DNA of 64,000 nt from Salinivirgaceae bacterium (GCA_017645945.1 JAGCNL010000076.1:1-64000), one strand, 5' to 3'. Positions 44,535-53,584 are shown, counted from the stretch's first letter. A program made the numbers and translations. Notes: generated by a model not told the origin, from the letters alone.

Positions 44535-45002
44535 CTAATTCTTCACAATTTTGAACGTTTTCACCAATGCATTTCCATCGTCGACGCACAGGAAATAAAC
44601 GCCTTGCACGTATCGGGCCATGTCAATTGAGGTTTGCACCTCCGCAATATCGGCTGTCTCGAGGGTGCGCCCGTTGTTGTCTGTAAGCGTGTAACGCAAG
44701 GCTGCCATGTCGGCATCGGCTACGCGCAATGTCAGACGGTCGACAACGGGATTCGGATAAACCTCGGCTTCTAGGCTAATCTGCTTGTTGTCAATGCCAT
44801 CAATAATGCTGATGGCGTAGGCTTGTTGCACCCCTGGCGTAATGCTGCCTGCATCGGATCTAGAAACCTCAACAAACGGCTGGCCCACGGTGAAACTCAC
44901 CGTTCCTGCCTCACCACCCGCAGTGGCAACGGTAGTTTGGGCATTAACTGTTTCAATGCAAAAAAGCATCAGACTCCCAAGAGCAAGAATTATTCTTTTC
45001 AT
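44535..45002 (-). CDS. Small T9SS-sorted protein
   Basis: 155 residues, signal peptide ending VNAQ. A short N-terminal segment (GGEAGTVSFTVGQPFVEVS, SITPGVQQAYAISI) is a known stereotyped module. It is followed directly by a type A sorting domain (EAEVYPNPVVDRLTLRV, YTLTDNNGRTLE, GVYFLCVDDGNALVKTFKIVK). The protein is thus little more than a sorting tail with a short head. A structured RNA candidate lies about 90 nt upstream. The 42412-44436 gene follows after a 98-nt gap. Confidence 0.82.
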   Translation of the reverse strand: MKRIILALGSLMLFCIETVNAQTTVATAGGEAGTVSFTVGQPFVEVSRSDAGSITPGVQQAYAISIIDGIDNKQISLEAEVYPNPVVDRLTLRVADADMAALRYTLTDNNGRTLETADIAEVQTSIDMARYVQGVYFLCVDDGNALVKTFKIVKN

Positions 45003-45094
45003 TTTGTCATATTTTATTATTTGTCAAATAATTACATATTATCACAATTAGATATATCCTTTGCAATATTTAACACTTTTTTCGCTTTGAACAT

Positions 45095-45240
45095 AAAAAA
45101 ACGTGAACTAAAACTTCGTCTACGTTCATCAAGGCATCGCCAAACGCCCTCCGTCAGATATACGAATATAGCCCACGCAAAAGCGTGAGCATCAACTCAT
45201 ATTCTAACGGATTCTAAAATTTGGCGATTTTTGATGAACC
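45095..45240 (-). ncRNA. Structured RNA candidate, copy 2
   Basis: Minus strand: outer stem GTTCATCAA/TTGATGAAC (45239-45231 with 45132-45124), second stem ATCGCCAAA/TTTGGCGAT (45228-45220 with 45144-45136), bubble, CCGT/ACGG and GAATAT/ATATTC stems, then the apical hairpin GCTCACGCTTTTGCGTGGGC shared with copy 1. A weak terminator (TGAAC/GTTCA, then T7) ends near 45095. TAACTTTT lies at the -7 position. The terminator would compete with the outer stem for the same TGAAC. The remainder of 45003-45447 holds no gene. Confidence 0.55.
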
Positions 45241-45447
45241 GTAAAAGTTAACGCTTATTTATATGTATGTCTTACAATGTATTACATAGGCAAAACATTT
45301 TAAACATTCAACAATAGTCAAAAATAGAAACATTTACCCCAATTGGCACTTTGGGGCGAAAGTTTTTTTATTGTGCGGAATAAAATCCGCACTTTTCAAA
45401 TTTATCACTTCAAAATAATTGTCAATTGTCCACCATCAATTGTCAAT

Positions 45448-46206
45448 TCAAAGCCTCACCACTGCCGAAGCCTCGTGCCGCGACGTGGGCAGAACCGTCA
45501 CATTTTGAGCAATTTGCGAGAATGCCGTCAATGCCTTTTCAATGGTGTTGTTTTCGGCGGAAATGTGCGAAAGGAAAATGTGCGACAAGTTGGACGATGC
45601 GAAATTGCTGGCAAGTTCAACCGACTGATTGTTTGACAGATGCCCCACTTCCGACGCCACCCGTTGCTTAAGATAATATGGGTATGAGCCGTGCCAAAGC
45701 ATATCCTCGTCGTAGTTCGATTCAAGAAAGACGGCATCGCACTGCGAGAAATGGTCGGTAACGGCCTCGGTAACAATGCCGATATCGGTCATTACGCCAA
45801 TCTTGCGGCCGTTAGTCTCAACCACAAAACTGCACGGGTCCGATGCGTCGTGGCGCTTGCTGAACGTGTGCACCTTGATGCCGAACACATCGCAGACATC
45901 GCCTGGCTCAAAGTAGCGTACCTCGGCTGGACGGAACTGACCTCGGGTGTTGTTAAATGTTTTTCGGGTGAAGTAGAACGGCAGACAGAGACGCTTGGCT
46001 ATGCCGTAGGCACCGCTAACGTGGTCGGTGTGCTCGTGCGAGATGAAAACCGCCCGAACCTTGCCAATGTCAACCTTGGCCGATTCGGCTCTTTCAAACA
46101 GGCACTTACAGTAAATTCCCGCATCAATCAGCACAGCATTGCTCTCATTTCCAACATAATAGCAATTACCATTACTTCCCGATGCCAAAGCGCATATCTC
46201 TACCAT
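45448..46206 (-). CDS. MBL-fold metallo-hydrolase (YycJ/WalJ-like)
   Basis: 252 residues. SGSNGNCYYVGNES at the start and the zinc motif HEHTDH (His57, His59, Asp61, His62) define the metallo-beta-lactamase fold; KRHDASDPCSFVV and VMTDIGIVTEAVTDHFSQCDAVFLESNYD supply later metal ligands; LSHISAENN lies near the end. This matches the YycJ/WalJ-type exonuclease-like hydrolases. A 3' partial duplicate exists at 41540-42000. It follows the BatA-type gene by 39 nt and may be co-transcribed. Confidence 0.88.
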   Translation of the reverse strand: MVEICALASGSNGNCYYVGNESNAVLIDAGIYCKCLFERAESAKVDIGKVRAVFISHEHTDHVSGAYGIAKRLCLPFYFTRKTFNNTRGQFRPAEVRYFEPGDVCDVFGIKVHTFSKRHDASDPCSFVVETNGRKIGVMTDIGIVTEAVTDHFSQCDAVFLESNYDEDMLWHGSYPYYLKQRVASEVGHLSNNQSVELASNFASSNLSHIFLSHISAENNTIEKALTAFSQIAQNVTVLPTSRHEASAVVRL

Positions 46207-46245
46207 TTTATCTTTTTCTTAATCAATGAATTGAAGTCTGAAAAT

Positions 46246-48261
46246 CTAACTGCGCCACAATCGCAACAGCGCTGTCTCTGCCAACAGCACAATCAGCGCA
46301 AGCGCTACAAACAAGCGCCAAAGGCCGAAATCGGTCTGGCTGGCGGCAACCGAATCGGCGAAAGCCCCACCCTGCTTCAGCAAATCAGCATCGAATCCGC
46401 GCTGACGGAACATCTCTAGCACCTCATCAGGCTCGAAAAACTGCTGTACCGATTCCGAACGGTCGAAATTGAATGACACGCAGCCATCCTGCTCATTATC
46501 AGCCATCACCGAATAGTTTCCCGCTGTGAGCACTGCGGCATCGGGATAAAGCACAACACCACCGTCGCCTATCCGCTTGACGGGGAAAAACGAAGCGCCA
46601 TCAGCCCCGACGAGTGATATGTTTTTCGATGCATCGCGCACATCGACAGGTAGTTGCATATCGGCAGAAAGCGTTGAATAGAGCCTGCCCGAAGTAGTGC
46701 TCTGAATGGCCATATTGAAAAACAGCGGCACGAAGACCGAATGGAACATCAGGTTTGTGTGCGACGGCGCGAGCGGCACCGCCGAAACGTAGATTCTGCC
46801 TTGCCCGAAGCCGTATTCGAACATCAGAAGGCCGCCCGACTCGGTGTCGAATAGGCGTGTGATTCGCTGCCGCGATGTGGCCGAAACATCGAAGAATCCG
46901 TCGTAGGTTGGCATCGAATAGTTTTTGGGGCGGTCGAAGAAAGCGTCGCGGAAAAGGCTGTGGCCGATGTTCAGATTGGCCGCTGCCCCACTCTGCGCAA
47001 CCCACGCCTTGAGTTGCGGGCCCGATGTGGCCTTCAGCAACTGGTCGAAATCGCCGTCGCGTGAAGTCAAAAGCGCTAAATGGCCGCCATTGGCCGCAAA
47101 CTTGGCCAACTGCTCCACTGCACCCGACGACAATTGCACGGGCGAATCGAGTATTATCAACTGATTGTCAGCAAGTTTATCGTATTTGACGCTGAACGGC
47201 GACACACGACGGTAAAGCACCGAACTGTCGGTCCGATAAAGTGCATCGAGATAATCGACATCGGTTTTATCGCTGATACACAAAACATTAGTATGCTGTT
47301 GAATATTGAAACTGAAATACAGACGGTTGTCGAAAGTTATTGGGTAATCCTGAATGGCGACATAGCCGCTGTTCCACCCGCGACGGCTGTGCAGGAAGGT
47401 GCATTTCACATCGAGTGAGCCGCCCGCCTCGAGCGAGAACGGCACGGTGTTCTTCATTGTGTCGTTCACAAAAACCTGCAAATTGAGATTCGTGAGCGGC
47501 TCACTGCCGTGGTTGCGCAGGCGCACGGTCATTTCCTCAATCTTGCCCATATACAATCCTGGCGAACTAAACCATAGTGAATCAACCGAAATATTGTTGC
47601 GGGTGCCGTTGGTCATTGGCACAATGAACAGATGCTGACGGGCGGCAGGCTGAACATTGCGAACCGAAAACGCAGGGCGGTGCAAGTCGCTGAAAAGGAA
47701 CGAATGCAGCGCTGCGGCGGTGTCGCGACCTATAATCTGCTGACGGTGAATCACTTCGTCGATGTCAGCAACAAGGTGCGTTGTCTGCACTCGGCGCACC
47801 CAATCGGTGAACTGCTCGCGGCCAACCCATCGCTGTTGCTGCGGCTCCATCTCGTTGGTAATGAGCAAGTATTCTGTCGTTGCAGGATAGGCATCGGCAA
47901 GTTGGCAGGCCATTGTCTTAGCACTCTCGAGCAACGTTCCGTGCTCACCGCCCGCATCCATACTGAACGAGTTGTCGATATAGACAGCCACGCGCGATTT
48001 TTCAGCGCTATCACCTTCGTTTTTAGGAATATACGGCTGCGCAAAAGCCAAAACCACAAGCGCTACAATCAATAGGCGCAAAAGCAACAAAAGCCATTGG
48101 CGCAAAGTGGAACGCGAGCGATGCTCGGCCTGTATTGCCTTGATAAACTGAGTGTTGCTAAACGGCAGAATTCTGTATCGGTGGAAATTGAACAGATGTA
48201 TGACCACAGGAATGGCCAACGCCATCAATGCCCACAAAACTGCTGGATACAGAAAATTCAT
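46246..48261 (-). CDS. BatA-domain (aerotolerance-type) membrane protein
   Basis: 671 residues. The N-terminus MNFLYPAVLWALMALAIPVVIHLFNFHR is the BatA/aerotolerance N-terminal domain with membrane helices at about 6-24 and 58-78. A VWA-like region follows (VAVYIDNSFSMDAGGEHG, a DxSxS-type metal site), then CARDB-like sandwich modules and a final membrane helix LWRLFVALALIVLLAETALLRLW. Such proteins are found in Bacteroidota and Planctomycetes with BatA-E or MoxR genes, but no MoxR is here. Envelope stress role is family-based. Confidence 0.85.
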   Translation of the reverse strand: MNFLYPAVLWALMALAIPVVIHLFNFHRYRILPFSNTQFIKAIQAEHRSRSTLRQWLLLLLRLLIVALVVLAFAQPYIPKNEGDSAEKSRVAVYIDNSFSMDAGGEHGTLLESAKTMACQLADAYPATTEYLLITNEMEPQQQRWVGREQFTDWVRRVQTTHLVADIDEVIHRQQIIGRDTAAALHSFLFSDLHRPAFSVRNVQPAARQHLFIVPMTNGTRNNISVDSLWFSSPGLYMGKIEEMTVRLRNHGSEPLTNLNLQVFVNDTMKNTVPFSLEAGGSLDVKCTFLHSRRGWNSGYVAIQDYPITFDNRLYFSFNIQQHTNVLCISDKTDVDYLDALYRTDSSVLYRRVSPFSVKYDKLADNQLIILDSPVQLSSGAVEQLAKFAANGGHLALLTSRDGDFDQLLKATSGPQLKAWVAQSGAAANLNIGHSLFRDAFFDRPKNYSMPTYDGFFDVSATSRQRITRLFDTESGGLLMFEYGFGQGRIYVSAVPLAPSHTNLMFHSVFVPLFFNMAIQSTTSGRLYSTLSADMQLPVDVRDASKNISLVGADGASFFPVKRIGDGGVVLYPDAAVLTAGNYSVMADNEQDGCVSFNFDRSESVQQFFEPDEVLEMFRQRGFDADLLKQGGAFADSVAASQTDFGLWRLFVALALIVLLAETALLRLWRS

Positions 48262-48349
48262 TGCTCAAAGATTTTCGCCAAAGATAGAAACTATTGTGGT
48301 CCGCTAAAAACAGAATGCAGGTGCCCGATTTAAACAAATCAGAAACGTT

Positions 48350-48497
48350 TTTATAGGAAAAGCGGGCTTTTTACAGCGAAAATTTATAGGAAAAGTGGGT
48401 TTTTCAAAGGTAAATTTTATAGGAAAAGCGGCTTTTTTGAAGGCTATTTTTATAGGAAAAGTGTATATTTGCAAAGTAAATTTCATAGAAAAAGTGT
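48350..48497. repeat. Tandem 33-bp repeats (four plus a degenerate fifth) in the ATPase promoter
   Basis: Units starting TTTATAGGAAAAG begin at 48350, 48383, 48416 and 48449; a degenerate fifth (TTTCATAGAAAAAGTG) begins at 48481. The period is 33 bp, about three helical turns. The fourth unit has diverged to carry the -7 box. No spacers, so not a CRISPR array. Confidence 0.9.
48464..48471 (+). promoter_or_regulatory. TAnnTTTG -7 box inside the repeat array
   Basis: TATATTTG followed by CAAAG; expected start near 48478, 28 nt before ATG 48506. Confidence 0.65.
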
Positions 48498-48505
48498 GAA
48501 TTATT

Positions 48506-49861
48506 ATGCTTAAAAGAAAGATTGAGAGTTATTTAGAAGATTATTTAAAATCAGACTCAAACAAGATGCTGATTTTGGCTGGTGCACGACAGATTGGAAA
48601 ATCGTATATCATTCGGCACGTAGGCAAAAAACTATTCCCGAATTATGTGGAAATAAATATGGCCGAAGACAGTTACGGCCAAAGGAATTTCGCCAATGCA
48701 AAAACTCTCGACGATTTTTATCTCAATTTGAGCATTGTGGCTGGTAACAAATTGAAAAACAAGCACAATACGCTTGTTTTCATCGACGAGATTCAGACAT
48801 ACGACCATCTGCTCACAATGGTTAAATTCTTGAAACAGGACGACCGTTACACCTACATTGCAAGCGGCTCGCTGCTTGGCATAACGCTCAAGGAAACACC
48901 ATCGCTACCCATCGGAAGCGTTATCATAAAAAATATGTATCCGCTTGATTTTGAAGAATTTCTTTGGGCGAATGGTGTTGGCGAAGATGCAATTGCCACT
49001 ATTGAATCGAAAATCGACCAACGTGAAAGCCTGTCGGAAAGCCTGCACACGAAAATGATGGATTTGTTCAAGAAATATTTGCTTGTCGGCGGTATGCCCG
49101 ATGCCGTGAACAGTTTTGTCAGCAAAAAAAATATTGTCGAAGTGCGTGAAATACAGCGGGAAATACATCATCTATACCGTCTTGACGCCGCCCGATATGA
49201 GCAGGAAAACCAACGGAAACTGAAGATTCAACGCATTTTTGAGATGATTCCTTCGAATCTGGAAAACAAAAAGAAACGTGTTATGGCGGCAAAGATTGAA
49301 GGGAAAAAAGACGCGCGGATGGGCGACTATTCCGATGAATTTGAATATCTTATAAGCGCGGGCATCGCATTGCAAGTGCAAGCCGTCAGCAAACCATCGT
49401 ACCCCATAATCGAAAACAGTGGCAAAAATCTGCTGAAACTTTATTTGAACGATGTTGGCATTTTCACTGGAATCTTGTATCAAAATCAGATTCAAGCCAT
49501 TATGAACAACATCGGCAGTGTGAACCTTGGCTCGGTGTACGAAGCGGTTGTGGCTCAGGAACTTGCTGCTCACGGATTCAGACTTTGCTACTACGACAAC
49601 AAAAAAATGGGCGAAGTTGATTTCCTAATCGATGACACTGATAATCTTTCGGTTACACCTATCGAAGTGAAGTCGGGGAAAGATTATTACGTTCACAGCG
49701 CACTGTCGAACATTATCAAAGTCAAGGAATACAACATCAAACAGGCTTTTGTTTTGAACAACGACAGAGAAATCCGCATCAAAAACGGCATTACCTACCT
49801 GCCTATTTACAGCGTTATGTTCTTAAAAAAGAACAAAATACAGCGATTGATTTTGGAATAA
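48506..49861 (+). CDS. AAA ATPase with DUF4143 domain
   Basis: 451 residues. Walker A is GARQIGKS (about residues 26-33), Walker B LVFIDEIQ (about 91-98), and sensor-like YTYIASGSLLG. The C-terminal DUF4143 region includes LNDVGIFTGIL and a PD-(D/E)xK-like segment GEVDFLI...PIEVKSGKDY. This family is abundant and often multicopy in Bacteroidota; function is uncertain, with defence or mobile-element links proposed. Expressed from a promoter inside tandem repeats. The gene is intact. Confidence 0.87.
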   Translation: MLKRKIESYLEDYLKSDSNKMLILAGARQIGKSYIIRHVGKKLFPNYVEINMAEDSYGQRNFANAKTLDDFYLNLSIVAGNKLKNKHNTLVFIDEIQTYDHLLTMVKFLKQDDRYTYIASGSLLGITLKETPSLPIGSVIIKNMYPLDFEEFLWANGVGEDAIATIESKIDQRESLSESLHTKMMDLFKKYLLVGGMPDAVNSFVSKKNIVEVREIQREIHHLYRLDAARYEQENQRKLKIQRIFEMIPSNLENKKKRVMAAKIEGKKDARMGDYSDEFEYLISAGIALQVQAVSKPSYPIIENSGKNLLKLYLNDVGIFTGILYQNQIQAIMNNIGSVNLGSVYEAVVAQELAAHGFRLCYYDNKKMGEVDFLIDDTDNLSVTPIEVKSGKDYYVHSALSNIIKVKEYNIKQAFVLNNDREIRIKNGITYLPIYSVMFLKKNKIQRLILE

Positions 49862-49920
49862 CCGCAAAGAATCCGCAGTTTTTTGGGCAACACCCACATT
49901 GCCCTTTGCTCGTTCCAAAA

Positions 49921-51678
49921 TTACTTTGAGCGCGACTTTCTCTTCCTCACAACAACAATCACAACTGCCAACACCGATAACGCAACCAATGCCACTACTA
50001 CAAACAACACCGCTGATTTGGATTCGTCGGCATCAGTCTTGACAACTTGCTGCTCTGCGGGCGATTCTTGTTTTTGCTCTTGTTCTTCTATTTCTATAGA
50101 ATCAGAACCATTTTCATCTTCATCATTCCAATTAGGCTTAACACCATCAACTGTAACATTCAAAATTTTCCAAACGTCTGAAAACAACGGCATTGTGCTG
50201 TTTTTATCTTCATCGATTACCGATACTAAAGTTTTGTCAACAGGATAAAACCAAATGTGGCTCACACCAACCGACTCTGTGGAATCGCCTTTGTAGATAT
50301 CGCTTACCGCGAACTTATACTCGCCTGGGCACAACAAACAGACATTACGAACAGCATTAGAGCCTGACCATCCATCATATGGAAAAGAATCTTCAAATTT
50401 CAATGTGTCTACCCTACCATCACCAACATTCGTCAGGAATGCTGTTTTTATTCGGCTGTAGTTTTGCCACAAACTATCTTTTCGCAAGGTTGGTACTTCT
50501 TTAAATAAAGAACTATTTTCTTCATTATAATTATCAGTTAATGTTATATTGCCTTCTAAGACATCCATATCCAAAAAACCATTTGCGACAAATGGTCCGA
50601 CACAAGGTTCGCTAACACTAAAATAAATCGTGCTGTCAACAATGAAAGGGTTAATACTCGAATCGTTTTTTACTAATTCATACTTAATTGTAGAATCCCC
50701 GCAAATCTTCTTATTAAGTGAAATCTGATTTTCATACCTTTCCCCCATAAATACAGGCGTTCTGAGCCCATCCTCATACCGCCAAAAATGAAACCTTCCA
50801 ATAGGTTTATAGTTTCGCGAACTATAAACATTATATCCCATTAACTCGTTTTTTTTAAGTCCTTCGGCCATCAAATTATAATCAGTCAGTAAAACGAAAG
50901 AGTTAATCACCCCATTTTTCCAATTCCCACCTGTATATATATCATAATAAATGTCGCGTTTGTCAATTCCCAACCACCCGCCGTCCTCCGTTATGGATTT
51001 CACTAAATAATCAACACAAACCTTTGATAAAGTGTCGGGCTGGAACTTGAGTTCGTGATAAAAATGCAAGACTAATTCAACTTCACCATACAGCACTTTG
51101 CTTTCTTTAAAACTTACATTTGTCTCTATACCAACAGTTTTCAATTCAACGGCATTTCCATCTTGATAAATATTACACCCTTTGTAGTATTCTTCTTCAG
51201 GGCTTATTCCTCTTTTTTTATAAAGTTTTTGATAATCATTATAAGTTAACACACGCAGTTTCTTATCATAATTTTCAATATCTGCTTTTGTTAAATTGGT
51301 TCTATATCCCCAATCTCTATCAATATAGTCCTCTTCAAAATCATTTATTGCAATATCCCATAGATAAAAATCATTTATACTAAAATAATCCCCTATCATA
51401 ACAGTATCGTTTTCCACTCTAAATGGCATTTTCACTACAATAGGGAATGCACAAGGAACTACTACCGTGGAATCGGTTGTGTTGCGGAAGCAAAAAACGG
51501 CTTTAATCTTATCGCCCGAAACAAACATATACTCTTTTTCCAAAGCAATACTTTGGTTGGGTTCTTTCACGTAAATATTGCCGTATGTCCAATCTTCTGG
51601 ATAAGTTGTGGCGGAATCGTCAGCCATTGCCGACAGAACCGAAACACAGGCAAAAAGAAAACAGAATAACCTTTTCAT
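49921..51678 (-). CDS. Exported protein with C-terminal membrane anchor
   Basis: 585 residues. Signal peptide MKRLFCFLFACVSVLSAMA. The large periplasmic part is beta-rich (SIALEKEYMFVSGDKIKAVFCFRNTTDSTVVVPCAFPIVV; FKESKVLYGEVELVLHFYHELKF) without a recognised domain. An acidic Glu/Gln-rich linker precedes a single helix SAVLFVVVALVALSVLAVVIVVV and a basic tail RKRKSRSK, a sortase-independent inner-membrane anchor layout. Function unknown. The 3' end lies close to the ATPase gene (convergent). Confidence 0.7.
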   Translation of the reverse strand: MKRLFCFLFACVSVLSAMADDSATTYPEDWTYGNIYVKEPNQSIALEKEYMFVSGDKIKAVFCFRNTTDSTVVVPCAFPIVVKMPFRVENDTVMIGDYFSINDFYLWDIAINDFEEDYIDRDWGYRTNLTKADIENYDKKLRVLTYNDYQKLYKKRGISPEEEYYKGCNIYQDGNAVELKTVGIETNVSFKESKVLYGEVELVLHFYHELKFQPDTLSKVCVDYLVKSITEDGGWLGIDKRDIYYDIYTGGNWKNGVINSFVLLTDYNLMAEGLKKNELMGYNVYSSRNYKPIGRFHFWRYEDGLRTPVFMGERYENQISLNKKICGDSTIKYELVKNDSSINPFIVDSTIYFSVSEPCVGPFVANGFLDMDVLEGNITLTDNYNEENSSLFKEVPTLRKDSLWQNYSRIKTAFLTNVGDGRVDTLKFEDSFPYDGWSGSNAVRNVCLLCPGEYKFAVSDIYKGDSTESVGVSHIWFYPVDKTLVSVIDEDKNSTMPLFSDVWKILNVTVDGVKPNWNDEDENGSDSIEIEEQEQKQESPAEQQVVKTDADESKSAVLFVVVALVALSVLAVVIVVVRKRKSRSK

Positions 51679-51724
51679 AATATTTGAGATTTAATGGTAT
51701 AAAGGTATGTGATTTATGGATAAT

Positions 51725-51758
51725 AAAAAAAAAACGGACACTATAAAGCATCCGTTTT
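51725..51758 (-). terminator. Terminator of gltX
   Basis: Minus strand stem AAAACGGA with TCCGTTTT, 12-nt loop, ten T. Begins about 20 nt beyond the gltX stop. Confidence 0.92.
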
Positions 51759-51777
51759 TCTGTTGTTATGCTATAAA

Positions 51778-53301
51778 TCAAGCGTTTGCCGCGATTGCCT
51801 TCTCAATTCTCTTCAGCGTTTCATCCTTGCCAATAAACTCGCAGATGTCGAAAATGCTTGGGCCTTGGCTGATACCTAAAATGGCAATGCGCAGAGTGTT
51901 CATCAACTGCCCCATCGACATTTGGTTATCCATAATCCACTGGTGAATGGCAGACTCGGTTTCGGCGGCGGTAATCTTGTCGAATTCAGCAAGTTTGGCC
52001 GCAAGTTTCTTCAGATTCTCAACGTTTTCGGGCTTCCAAAATTTGGCAACCGACTTCTCATCGTATTGGCTTGGCGCCACAAACATATATTCGGTCAGCG
52101 GCAGCAAATCCTTCGGGAAAGTGGCACGCTCCTTAATCAGCGAAACGGCCTTGGCGGCGCGCTCGGGTGTTGTCGAAACGCCTTTCTCGGCAAGCATCGG
52201 AATCAGATATTCAGCAAGTTTGGCATCGTCGCACTTGCGAATGTACTGTGCGTTGAACCATTTTGCCTTTTCGGGATTGAACCTCGCTCCCGCCTTGCTC
52301 ACCTTCTCGAGCGAGAAGGCTGCAATGAGTTCGTCCATCGAGAAAATCTCCTGCTCGGTGCCTGGGTTCCAACCCAACAGAGCCAACATATTTATAAATG
52401 CCTCAGGCAGATAGCCGTCTTCGCGGTATCCCGACGAAACCTCGCCATCGGGTGCCACCCAACGCAACGGGAACACAGGGAAGCCGAATTTGTCGCCATC
52501 GCGTTTCGAGAGTTTGCCCTGTCCCTGCGGTTTGAGCAACAACGGCAGATGTGCGAACTGCGGCTGAGTATCGGTCCATCCGAAAGCCCTGTAAAGCAAG
52601 TAGTGCAGCGGCAGCGACGGCAGCCACTCCTCTCCGCGAATGACGTGCGAAATCTCCATCAAATGGTCGTCGACAATGTTGGCCAAATGGTAGGTCGGCA
52701 GTTGGTCGGCCGATTTGTAAAGAACCTTGTCGTCCAAAGTCGCGGTGTTGATGGTGATGTGGCCGCGGATTATATCGTCCATCTCAACATTCTCGTTTTC
52801 AGGCATTTTAAAGCGGACAACCCATTGGTCGCCACGCTCAATGCGCTGCTTAACCTCATCGGCCGACAACTTTAACGATGTTTCCAACTGATTGCGAACC
52901 TGATAGTTATAGGCGAAAGTCTGTCCTTTTGACTCAGCATCCTTGCGCATAGCGTCGAGCGACTCGGCCGAATCGAACGCATAGTAAGCGTTGCCCGAAT
53001 CGATAAGTTGCTGCGCGTATTTCAGATAGATGTCTTTGCGCTCGCTCTGACGGTAAGGCGCGTGCGGTCCACCCTGCTCAACACCCTCATCGGTTTTGAT
53101 GCCGCACCATTTCAGCGCTTCGATGATATACTCTTCGGCTCCTGGCACAAAACGCTGGGAATCGGTATCTTCGATACGAAGAATAAAATCGCCGCCGTGG
53201 CTGCGGGCAAACAGATAGTTGTACAAAGCTGTGCGGACACCTCCAATATGAAGGGCTCCCGTCGGACTTGGTGCAAAGCGCACTCTAACACGTCTTTCCA
53301 T
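51778..53301 (-). CDS. gltX: Glutamyl-tRNA synthetase
   Basis: 507 residues. Class I synthetase signatures are intact: RFAPSPTGALHIGGVRTALYNYLFA (HIGH-type HIGG at residues 18-21) and KLSKRDGDK (KMSKS-type, about residue 255). It charges tRNA-Glu with glutamate in the cytosol. The C-terminal anticodon-binding domain is complete. A tRNA-Glu gene lies 75 nt upstream in the same direction, separated by a terminator. Length is typical of Bacteroidota GltX. Confidence 0.96.
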   Translation of the reverse strand: MERRVRVRFAPSPTGALHIGGVRTALYNYLFARSHGGDFILRIEDTDSQRFVPGAEEYIIEALKWCGIKTDEGVEQGGPHAPYRQSERKDIYLKYAQQLIDSGNAYYAFDSAESLDAMRKDAESKGQTFAYNYQVRNQLETSLKLSADEVKQRIERGDQWVVRFKMPENENVEMDDIIRGHITINTATLDDKVLYKSADQLPTYHLANIVDDHLMEISHVIRGEEWLPSLPLHYLLYRAFGWTDTQPQFAHLPLLLKPQGQGKLSKRDGDKFGFPVFPLRWVAPDGEVSSGYREDGYLPEAFINMLALLGWNPGTEQEIFSMDELIAAFSLEKVSKAGARFNPEKAKWFNAQYIRKCDDAKLAEYLIPMLAEKGVSTTPERAAKAVSLIKERATFPKDLLPLTEYMFVAPSQYDEKSVAKFWKPENVENLKKLAAKLAEFDKITAAETESAIHQWIMDNQMSMGQLMNTLRIAILGISQGPSIFDICEFIGKDETLKRIEKAIAANA

Positions 53302-53351
53302 AACAATACATCGTTAAAAGGTTCATAAACAGCACAAAAACTGCTTTAAAC

Positions 53352-53376
53352 AAAAAAAGCTGCCTTTTCGCAGCTT
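53352..53376 (-). terminator. Terminator of tRNA-Glu
   Basis: Minus strand stem AAGCTGC with GCAGCTT, 6-nt loop, followed by seven T; directly after the encoded CCA. Confidence 0.9.
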
Positions 53377-53451
53377 TGGTAGTCGATAGGAGAATCGAAC
53401 TCCTATTTAGAGATTGAGAATCTCTCGTCCTAACCGTTAGACGAATCGACC
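53377..53451 (-). tRNA. tRNA-Glu (anticodon CUC)
   Basis: 75 nt on the minus strand. Acceptor GGTCGAT pairs with ATCGACT (first pair G-U), discriminator A, CCA encoded. Anticodon stem AGAGA/TCTCT encloses loop TTCTCAA, anticodon CTC. T-arm AGGAG-TTCGATT-CTCCT. The D-arm contains AACGGTTA. Neighbour of gltX, whose product charges it. Confidence 0.94.
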
Positions 53452-53472
53452 GGTTATGTCTTTTTGACGGTG

Positions 53473-53480
53473 CAAAAGTA
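53473..53480 (-). promoter_or_regulatory. TAnnTTTG -7 box for tRNA-Glu
   Basis: Minus strand TACTTTTG, expected start near 53466, about 15 nt before the mature tRNA. Confidence 0.65.
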
Positions 53481-53576
53481 GTGGTTTTTCCGTTTGTTGC
53501 AATAGTCAGCCGAAAGTTTTTTTCGCAGAAAAATTGGCGCACCATTTTAAGGTTCGCCATATCAAGATTTTCATAT

Positions 53577-53584
53577 TATCTTTG
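53577..53584 (+). promoter_or_regulatory. TAnnTTTG -7 box for the UbiA-family gene
   Basis: TATCTTTG, expected start near 53591, leader about 53 nt to ATG 53644. Confidence 0.6.

Noticed and set aside
45337..45356. Sixth member of the AATCCC-N8-GGGATT operator set
   Set aside because: The arms are CCCCAA/TTGGGG, not AATCCC/GGGATT, and no -7 box follows at 20 nt.
45337..45369. Hairpin CCCCAA-N8-TTGGGG followed by a T-run as a plus-strand terminator
   Set aside because: No plus-strand gene lies upstream and the T-run is separated from the stem by 6 nt.
48304..48486. 60-codon minus-strand ORF with 11-residue repeats
   Set aside because: It is only the translation of the 33-bp promoter repeats.
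48350..48497. CRISPR-like array
   Set aside because: The 33-bp units are contiguous with no unique spacers, there are no cas genes, and one unit forms the ATPase promoter.
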